DNA from: CAZHTS01 sp964535315
GTDB taxonomy: Bacteria > Chloroflexota > Anaerolineae > Anaerolineales > Anaerolineaceae
Length of the DNA stretch: 64,000 bases
Reading direction: 5' to 3'
NCBI GenBank assembly: GCA_964535315.1
Contig: CAZHTS010000008.1
Span: 1-64,000 of the forward strand
This document shows, piece by piece, positions 8,133 to 14,040 of the stretch. The notes beneath the pieces are model-generated. The model saw only the letters and a program-made list of their open reading frames with translations. It made no database searches and was not told the DNA's origin. Position 1 is the stretch's first letter. Every line of letters starts with the position of its first letter. A program made the position numbers and the translations under genes.

Positions 8133-9253
8133 GATGATCTCCTCGAAGTCTCATTTTGGGCGTTGCGTTGATCGGCCACCCGGGTGATTTTTTCGCGAGA
8201 GGGTTCTGACTCCTGCAAGATCGTCTGGAGGGCGGTGCGCTCCAGGCAAATCAGTTCGACTTCTCCGTCGCCGGCCGCGCGCACGCTGGCGATGGCCTGA
8301 CCGCCATTGAGAAGTTCGATTTCACCGAAGTATTGGGGGGCTGCAAGGTGCGCCGCCACGATTTCGTTTCCGCCGGCGCCTTTGAGTACGATTTCAACCC
8401 GGCCTTTGCACAGGATGTAGAAGCCGTCGGTGACCTTTCCCTGGGTAATGATGGTCGTGCCGGGTTGGAAGGTGCGGCGTTGGAGCGAATTGCTGATTTT
8501 GAGCATCTGCTCTGCAGATAACTCAGGGAAAGTGTGTGCCACGTATTCGTTGATGATTTCGCCGTTGGACATTAACACCGTGCGGGTGGAGCGATTTGCC
8601 AGAGCGCTATCATGCGTGACGACCAGAACGGTTTTCCCTTGTTTTGCCAATTGGGCAAAGATATCAAAAATGGAGGCGGCGGTTAACGAGTCGAGACTGC
8701 CGGTTGGTTCGTCTGCGATCAAAATGGGCGGGTCGTTGGCCAGGGCGCGGGCAATTGCCACGCGTTGCTGCTGTCCACCGGAGATGGCGGATGGTAATTT
8801 GCGCGCGTGATCTGCCAGCCCTACGGAATCAAGCAGATCCATGGCGCGCTGCGGGCTGAGACGCGCCTGATAGATGTTACAGAAATCCATAGGTAAGAGG
8901 ATGTTGTCCAACAGAGAGATATTGGGCAACAACTGGAAGAATTGATATACGATGCCGATATTTCTCCCGCGCCAGGAAGCCATCTGGCTCTGGTTCAATT
9001 TGTGCAGGTTGATGTCGCCGTACCAAACCTCACCGGCGGTGATTTGATCGATGCCGGTGATCATGTTCACCAACGTGGTTTTCCCGCAACCGGATTTGCC
9101 GATGATACTGACGAATTCGCCGGGATAGAAGCATGCGTTGACATTATTTAAGGCTGTGAGCGGCTGAACGCTATCATCGTATATCTTGGTAACCTGCTTC
9201 AGCCTCAATACGGGGGCGGACTGATTGGTGGGAGGGAGTAAATACTCGGTCAT
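8129..9253 (-). CDS. ABC transporter ATPase fused to a cyclic-nucleotide-binding domain
   Basis: Cytoplasmic ATPase partner of the downstream permease. Residues about 15-235 form a LolD/MacB-type ATP-binding domain: Walker A GKSGCGKT at 52-59, ABC signature SGGQQQRVAIARA, Walker B ILIADEPTGSLDS and H-loop VVTHD. Residues about 250-355 are a CAP/cNMP-type effector domain (RRTFQPGTTIITQGKVTDGF, then GRVEIVLKG, QYFGEIELLNGG, then an ICLERTALQ strand), with the FGEIELL phosphate-binding cassette in recognisable form. The canonical Arg of the cassette (RxA) reads as GQAIASVRA, so cAMP binding is uncertain. Such a fusion could gate transport by a ligand. Two other ATPases in the window (46582, 47347) lack this domain. 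Confidence 0.92.
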   Translation of the reverse strand: MTEYLLPPTNQSAPVLRLKQVTKIYDDSVQPLTALNNVNACFYPGEFVSIIGKSGCGKTTLVNMITGIDQITAGEVWYGDINLHKLNQSQMASWRGRNIGIVYQFFQLLPNISLLDNILLPMDFCNIYQARLSPQRAMDLLDSVGLADHARKLPSAISGGQQQRVAIARALANDPPILIADEPTGSLDSLTAASIFDIFAQLAKQGKTVLVVTHDSALANRSTRTVLMSNGEIINEYVAHTFPELSAEQMLKISNSLQRRTFQPGTTIITQGKVTDGFYILCKGRVEIVLKGAGGNEIVAAHLAAPQYFGEIELLNGGQAIASVRAAGDGEVELICLERTALQTILQESEPSREKITRVADQRNAQNETSRRSS

Positions 9254-9353
9254 ATCGTACCAATGAAAAACCCGGCCATTCTCTCTATCTGAGAATGGAA
9301 AAATATGTTGTGTCCGATTGTTGTGCCCGGTAGACGGCCAGGGGCATCAAAAA

Positions 9354-9380
9354 GTTAATCTGATTATATTGTTAATCTGA
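9354..9380 (-). promoter_or_regulatory. Direct repeat GTTAATCTGA x2 around a -10 of the ABC operon
   Basis: GTTAATCTGA occurs at 9354-9363 and again at 9371-9380. Between them the minus strand reads TATAAT (9363-9368), a candidate -10 for the ABC ATPase gene whose start is about 110 bases downstream. The second copy runs into CTTAAC, making GTTAA...TTAAC an imperfect inverted repeat. This looks like an operator over a promoter. A small stem (CCATTCTC / GAGAATGG, 9276-9298) lies in the leader. Confidence 0.4.
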
Positions 9381-9405
9381 CTTAACTATAATGCCTTTTG
9401 CGGAT

Positions 9406-9729
9406 TTAATCAAGGGTCGGATGTGGATTGTCATCCCAGGTACGGGAATAATTCTGTTCCAGTTTGCGCAGAATGGCTTGTTCCAGGTCGATTCCTTGCA
9501 GCGCCGCCAGTTGGAGGAGATAGAGGGCCACATCGGCCAGCTCGCCGGCCAGTTCGGTTTTATCGGCCGATTCTTCTGTCCATTGAAAGTGCTCCAGCAC
9601 CTCGGCGGCCTCCAGCGATAACGAAATAGCGATGTTGCGCGGTGTTTGTGGACGGCGGCTATTTTCTTGATACCATCCTTTGCTGGTTACAAAGCGATGC
9701 ATGCGTTGGGTGAGTTCTTGAATATCCAT
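9406..9729 (-). CDS. MazG-like nucleotide pyrophosphohydrolase
   Basis: A 107-residue all-helical protein of the MazG-like/dCTPase type, expected to hydrolyse (d)NTPs to the monophosphate and PPi in the cytoplasm. Metal-binding acidic motifs are visible: SLEAAEVLEHFQW near 38-50 and the second helix ELAGELADVALYLLQLA near 59-75, matching the ExxE and ExxD patterns. It begins MDIQELTQRMHRFVTSKGW and is of normal length for single-domain members. It lies downstream of the EF-G-like gene, behind a strong terminator, so it probably has its own promoter. Confidence 0.88.
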   Translation of the reverse strand: MDIQELTQRMHRFVTSKGWYQENSRRPQTPRNIAISLSLEAAEVLEHFQWTEESADKTELAGELADVALYLLQLAALQGIDLEQAILRKLEQNYSRTWDDNPHPTLD

Positions 9730-9777
9730 ATCGGTTTGGCTCTTGGGCGAAACGGGTTAGCTGTGCGGTTAAAAAAA

Positions 9778-9801
9778 CTTCCCCCGTTGAGACGGGGGAA
9801 G
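9778..9801 (-). terminator. Rho-independent terminator after the EF-G-like gene
   Basis: CTTCCCCCGT pairs with ACGGGGGAAG across a 4-base loop and is followed on the minus strand by seven U residues (plus-strand A run 9771-9777). Canonical. Confidence 0.92.
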
Positions 9802-9822
9802 AAGGAAGCGGACGGGTTGAAA

Positions 9823-11895
9823 TCAGTCCTCTTTTTGATTGGCGTTTTCTTTCTGGCGAGCGGCAACAATTTCCTGGGTGATGTGCGAGGGAACGACCTC
9901 GTAACGGTCGAACTCCATGGTGAAGATGCCACGGCCGCCAGTGATCGAGCGCAGCTGGGTGGTATAGCGCTGCATTTCGGCCAGGGGTACCTGTGCAGAG
10001 ACAACCGAATGACCCTTTTCGGTTTCCATACCCATGACGCGCGCCCGGCGGGTGTTGAGGTCGCCGAGAATGTCGCCCATGTTGGCCTCGGGAACGGTGA
10101 TGCGCACCATCATGATCGGCTCAAAGAGCACCGGGTTGGCATCCTTGAAGGCCAGCTTGAAGGCTTCGCGACCGGCGGTTTCGAAGGCGATCGGTTTTGA
10201 GTCTACGGGATGTTCTTTGCCATCGAAGACGGAGACTTTGATGCCACGCACGGGATATCCTGCCAGGATGCCTTCTTTCATCACATTGCGAACACCTTTT
10301 TCAATAGAAGGCATGTAGCTGTTCGAGATCGCGCCGCCAAAGACGTCGTTGACAAATTCAAACTCACCTTCGGGCAGCGGCTCAACGCGAAGATGCACCT
10401 CGCCGAACTGGCCGGAACCACCGGTTTGCTTCTTGTGGCGGTGCATGGCCTGGGCCTTGCGGGTGATGGTTTCCTGGTAAGGCACCTTGGGCTCTTCGGT
10501 GGTCAGACCGACCTGGAACTTGGTTTCAGCGCGGCGGATGGCAACCTCGATGTGCTGGTCGCCCATGCCTTGCAGGATGGTCTGATTGGTGGCGGCTTCC
10601 ATATACCAGGAGAGCGTCATATCCTCTTCGCACAGGCGAGTCAGGGTGGGGCTCAACTTGGTCGAGTCGTTCTGGGTCTTGGGGAAGATGGCCACACGAT
10701 GCAGAGCCCGCGGGTATTCCGGGATGGGCAGGGTGAGGGGATGGGTCTTGTCGCACAACGTGTTGCTGGTGGAGGTTTCTGAAAGCTTGGGGACAACACC
10801 GATATCGCCGCAGTGGAAGACCTTGGTTGAGATGGTTTCCTTGCCGCGCGCAACGCTCAAGGTGCCCAGGCGTTCTTCCACGCTTTTGGTCTGGTTCCAG
10901 ACGCGGCTATCGGAGTTGAGGGTACCGGAGTAAATACGGAAGAAGGTTTGTTTGCCGACGAAAGGATCGGCCGTAGTCTTCCAGACATAGGCAGCCAACG
11001 GGCCGGCATCGGAGGCGGCGAGTTCCTCGTCGCCTGCTTTACTCTGAGCGATGACAGCCGGGCGCTCAGCAGGTGAGGGCATGAGGGCGATGACGGCGTC
11101 CAGTAAGGGCGCCAGACCGATCTCATGGGCGCCGGCGGCGACAAAAACAGGAATGTAGTTGCCGTTCAAGACGACACAGCGCAGGCCGCGCTGGATTTCT
11201 TCGGGTTCCAAACTGCCATTTTCCAGATACTTTTCCAGCAAGGCATCTTCACCTTCGGCGGCCGCTTCTACCAACGCCAGGTGGGCGGTTTCTGCCGCGT
11301 CGACATATTGCGCCGGGATTTCTACGGAAGTTTTGCCATCGCCCTTATAGGCTTTCATGCTGATCAGGTCAATGACGCCCTGGAAATCTTGTTTTTCACC
11401 CCAGGGGAGTTGTACGGGGATCAAGCGGGTATCTGAGAATTCCTGGACGCTGGCCAGGGCCTTCTGGAAGCTGGCGTTTTCGCGTTCCATTTTGTTGATG
11501 ACCACAAAACGGGGCAGCTTAAATGCGTCACAATAATTCCAGGCGATTTCGGTACCGACTTCAATACCGGCAACCGAGTCAATCAGCACCAGGGCGCCGT
11601 CGGCCACGCGTAAAGCTGAAACCACCTCACCGACGAAGTCGGTATAACCGGGGGTGTCTAAGAAATTGATTTTCGTATTTTTGTATTCGACCGGGATGAC
11701 ACTGGTGGATAACGAGATACTGCGTCGGATTTCCTCTTCGTCGAAGTCGGAAACCGTGGTGCCGTCTTCAATTCTGCCCAGCCGGGTGATTGCTCCCGTA
11801 AAATGCAAGAAAGCTTCGGCTAACAAGGTCTTTCCCGCACTACTGTGCGAAACCAACGCAATGTTGCGAATTGACTCAGTTGTATACTCTTTCAT
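9823..11895 (-). CDS. EF-G-like translational GTPase
   Basis: A 690-residue EF-G-family protein with all five domains: G domain (1-270), domain II (about 300-380), domain III (about 400-470), domain IV with PYQETITRKA and GQFGEVHLRVEP, and domain V ending in GRGIFTMEFDRYE. It belongs to the EF-G-like (EF-G2) branch rather than canonical FusA. The P-loop reads SHSSAGKT (canonical AHIDAGKT), the G3 motif is DTPGY, and the guanine-specificity motif is NKME instead of NKxD. The Asp to Glu change and the Ser at the first P-loop position are unusual. It stands alone, with a consensus promoter at 11937-11965 and terminator at 9778-9801. Role is uncertain: ribosome recycling, stress translation or a regulatory GTPase are possible. 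Confidence 0.93.
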   Translation of the reverse strand: MKEYTTESIRNIALVSHSSAGKTLLAEAFLHFTGAITRLGRIEDGTTVSDFDEEEIRRSISLSTSVIPVEYKNTKINFLDTPGYTDFVGEVVSALRVADGALVLIDSVAGIEVGTEIAWNYCDAFKLPRFVVINKMERENASFQKALASVQEFSDTRLIPVQLPWGEKQDFQGVIDLISMKAYKGDGKTSVEIPAQYVDAAETAHLALVEAAAEGEDALLEKYLENGSLEPEEIQRGLRCVVLNGNYIPVFVAAGAHEIGLAPLLDAVIALMPSPAERPAVIAQSKAGDEELAASDAGPLAAYVWKTTADPFVGKQTFFRIYSGTLNSDSRVWNQTKSVEERLGTLSVARGKETISTKVFHCGDIGVVPKLSETSTSNTLCDKTHPLTLPIPEYPRALHRVAIFPKTQNDSTKLSPTLTRLCEEDMTLSWYMEAATNQTILQGMGDQHIEVAIRRAETKFQVGLTTEEPKVPYQETITRKAQAMHRHKKQTGGSGQFGEVHLRVEPLPEGEFEFVNDVFGGAISNSYMPSIEKGVRNVMKEGILAGYPVRGIKVSVFDGKEHPVDSKPIAFETAGREAFKLAFKDANPVLFEPIMMVRITVPEANMGDILGDLNTRRARVMGMETEKGHSVVSAQVPLAEMQRYTTQLRSITGGRGIFTMEFDRYEVVPSHITQEIVAARQKENANQKED

Positions 11896-11936
11896 GAACT
11901 GGACCCTTTGTGTGGACTGAAAATAAGGACGATCTA

Positions 11937-11965
11937 ATTCTAAAGGATGTCGGCGTTCTTGTCAA
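11937..11965 (-). promoter_or_regulatory. Near-consensus promoter of the EF-G-like gene
   Basis: On the minus strand: TTGACA (11960-11965), 17-base spacer, TAGAAT (11937-11942), 42 bases before the start codon. Strong housekeeping-type promoter, placed back to back with the promoter of the methyltransferase. Confidence 0.8.
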
Positions 11966-11973
11966 AGCGAGTT

Positions 11974-12002
11974 TTGACTTTTGGGTCGTTCTCTTCTATA
12001 TT
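11974..12002 (+). promoter_or_regulatory. Promoter of the methyltransferase gene (leaderless)
   Basis: TTGACT (11974-11979), 17-base spacer, TATATT (11997-12002). The expected transcription start lies at about 12009, only 3 bases before the ATG at 12012, and no Shine-Dalgarno precedes that ATG. The predicted mRNA is therefore leaderless or nearly so. Confidence 0.65.
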
Positions 12003-12011
12003 TATGAGTAA

Positions 12012-12596
12012 ATGAAGACCTTACTGCACTGGGTTCGATTTAACCTGTCGTATTTAGGACGCCCGCCCTGGGATACCGGGGTCTCACCGCCGGAGCTGAT
12101 CGATTTTATCCGCCGCAATCCACCGGGGCGTGCGCTGGATCTTGGATGCGGCAGTGGGGTGAATCTGGTCACGCTGGCAGAGGCGGGCTGGCAGGTGGTT
12201 GGGGTGGATTTTGCCTGGCGTGCTGTACTGCGGGCGCGGCGTCGTTTGCAGCGGGCGGGCCTGACCGGCGAGGTGTATGGCGGTGATGTAACCGACCTCC
12301 GCCCCTTAAAAGGAAGTTTTGATCTGGTGCTGGATATGGGATGTTATCACGGTTTGCCGGCTGCGAGTCGGGCGGTATACCAGCGCAATCTCGAACGCCT
12401 GTTGGCGCCAGGGGGGTACTTTATGTTGTATGCATTTTGGGGGGAGGTATCATCTGATCTGCCTGCTATTTGCACAGCGGATGTCGATGCCCTCGCGGCG
12501 CGAATGCGCCTGGTGGAGCGCCAGGATGGAATGGAGAAGGGGACGCGATCTTCTGTCTGGTTGACTTTTCAAGCAGGAGGTAAGTCGGGTGTCTGA
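12012..12596 (+). CDS. SAM-dependent class I methyltransferase
   Basis: A 194-residue cytoplasmic methyltransferase. Motif I is ALDLGCGSGVNLVTLA (about 36-51), followed by VVGVDFAWRAVLRARRR (motif II region), GGDVTDLRPLKGSFDLVLDMG (motifs III-IV) and LAPGGYFMLYAF (post-motif strand). The fold is complete and of normal length. The substrate is not evident; small-molecule or thiopurine/tellurite-type methyltransferases share this layout. The gene lacks an SD and appears leaderless. Its 3' end overlaps the convergent membrane-protein gene by 28 bases. Confidence 0.88.
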   Translation: MKTLLHWVRFNLSYLGRPPWDTGVSPPELIDFIRRNPPGRALDLGCGSGVNLVTLAEAGWQVVGVDFAWRAVLRARRRLQRAGLTGEVYGGDVTDLRPLKGSFDLVLDMGCYHGLPAASRAVYQRNLERLLAPGGYFMLYAFWGEVSSDLPAICTADVDALAARMRLVERQDGMEKGTRSSVWLTFQAGGKSGV

Positions 12597-13486
12597 ACCG
12601 CTTCTGTGGATGGTGGGGCCTTGGGCAGACTGAAATAGATGCCTACCCAGAAGCAGACACCGGTCAGGTTGCCCATGCGCCAGCCAATAGGCCCTACGTA
12701 ATTGGCTACCAGAGGGCCCCAGGCCATCAGCCAGGTCAAGAGCGCCCAGTACCACTTCATGCGCGCCAGGGCAGGCATGAGGACAATAAAATGGTAGGGG
12801 AAGAGATGCGGGGTGGCAAAGCTTCCGGCAGCCATCAGTAGATCCTGGTCGTTGCGGGAGAGCCACAAAAGCGGTATGGCTACAATCAGTCCCCAGGGAA
12901 AAAGGGTGATGTCTTGCTGCCATTCGGCGCGCCAGGTGGGGGTGAAGACTACCTGTAAATTGAGGGGCCAGAACCCCCAGATGATGAATGAAATCAATAC
13001 CCAAACAGCAGCAGCGGCAAAATATTTTTTGTGAGCCAACAAGGCAAACCCGGCCAGTTGTGGTTTGAGCAGAACGAGTGGGGCGCCCAGCGGCAGGAGC
13101 AATAACCCCAACATGACCAGGCCATCCACGTTGCCCATGAAGAAAACCCATAAGGTCGGAAGCGAAATGAGTACGGGGATGATAATAAGCGGGGAGCGCG
13201 GGCGATACTGATAAACCCGGATCGCCATGGATAGTACGGTGATGGCGAACATGGCTGGCAGGTTAAATGGGGCAAGAAAGAGTTTGGACCACGGCATCCA
13301 GAAAGGTGGAAAGCGCCCTCTGCCGAAAAAGAGATTCCAATCAAAGCCGATGGGGATAAACTGACCGATGATATATAAAACTGCAAACCCCGCGCACACG
13401 AGGGCAATTTTTTTCCAGGATTTCTGCAGCCAGATAAAAAGATTTTTGGGATAAGCCGTCAGGTCGAGTTCATTGGTGAAATTCAT
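12569..13486 (-). CDS. Polytopic membrane protein, glycosyltransferase-87-like
   Basis: A 305-residue integral membrane protein with about eight to nine hydrophobic segments, beginning MNFTNELDLTAYPKNLF. Features such as GQFIPIGFDWNLFF near the first extracytoplasmic loop and FFMGNVDGLVMLGLLLLPLGAPL recall polyprenyl-phosphate-sugar mannosyltransferases of the GT87 (DUF2029) group; this is a tentative resemblance. It would act in the cytoplasmic membrane. Its start (13486) overlaps the end of the GNAT gene by 17 bases, so it is probably in the same operon. Its tail overlaps the convergent methyltransferase by 28 bases. Confidence 0.75.
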   Translation of the reverse strand: MNFTNELDLTAYPKNLFIWLQKSWKKIALVCAGFAVLYIIGQFIPIGFDWNLFFGRGRFPPFWMPWSKLFLAPFNLPAMFAITVLSMAIRVYQYRPRSPLIIIPVLISLPTLWVFFMGNVDGLVMLGLLLLPLGAPLVLLKPQLAGFALLAHKKYFAAAAVWVLISFIIWGFWPLNLQVVFTPTWRAEWQQDITLFPWGLIVAIPLLWLSRNDQDLLMAAGSFATPHLFPYHFIVLMPALARMKWYWALLTWLMAWGPLVANYVGPIGWRMGNLTGVCFWVGIYFSLPKAPPSTEAVQTPDLPPA

Positions 13487-14039
13487 GCGGGCGTTTACTT
13501 TCTGGAAGCAAGTTCTTTTCCATGCGCCAGGCCTCTTCCTTGACGTAGCGCCAGTTGTTTTGATGATCGAGATAGTGCCATACCCCCGGTTCGTGGGCAA
13601 CAATCTGATAACCATGCCGCGCGTACAATTTTTGCGCCCGCAAATTATCTTTGGCTACGTTGAGTGTCAGGCTGTGAAAACCGCGTTGGCAGAGATCTTC
13701 CTCAACCACCTTCATCATTAAAGATCCCAAACCGACCCCTCGATATTGAGGTTGAACACGAAATGAGTACAGATAAGCACGGTAAAATCCATCCGCCAGT
13801 TCGGGACGGTCACAATCCAATTGAATGAAAACCTGGCCGACAAGGCCCTGGCCGGGTAATTCGGCGCCCCATAAGATGGACAGGCCTTTTAGCATGCGCT
13901 GGTAAGCCTCGGCATACACGTGGCGAAAGTGGGTATACTCTCCGCCCCATTCCAGGGCGGGCAGATCAGCGGCTGTCAGGTGTCGGATGGATATGCAAGA
14001 CAGCCAGGCAGGGGCCATGATAGATGTCTGCTCGATCAT
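13470..14039 (-). CDS. GNAT-family N-acetyltransferase
   Basis: A 189-residue acetyl-CoA-dependent acyltransferase. The central strand and P-loop read YLYSFRVQPQYRGVGLGSLMMKVVEEDL (Q/R-x-x-G-x-G/A acetyl-CoA motif), followed by LTLNVAKDNLRAQKLYARHGYQIV, the typical C-terminal GNAT arm. The acceptor is unknown. The start at 14039 lies one base after the stop of the nucleotidyltransferase gene (TGATATG arrangement), which argues for translational coupling and rules out the longer reading that extends into that gene. Confidence 0.88.
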   Translation of the reverse strand: MIEQTSIMAPAWLSCISIRHLTAADLPALEWGGEYTHFRHVYAEAYQRMLKGLSILWGAELPGQGLVGQVFIQLDCDRPELADGFYRAYLYSFRVQPQYRGVGLGSLMMKVVEEDLCQRGFHSLTLNVAKDNLRAQKLYARHGYQIVAHEPGVWHYLDHQNNWRYVKEEAWRMEKNLLPESKRPHEFHQ

Positions 14040-14040
14040 A

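Noticed and set aside
9354..9380. GTTAATCTGA direct repeat as a transposon target duplication
   Set aside because: Only 7 bases separate the copies and they flank a good -10; there is no inserted element.
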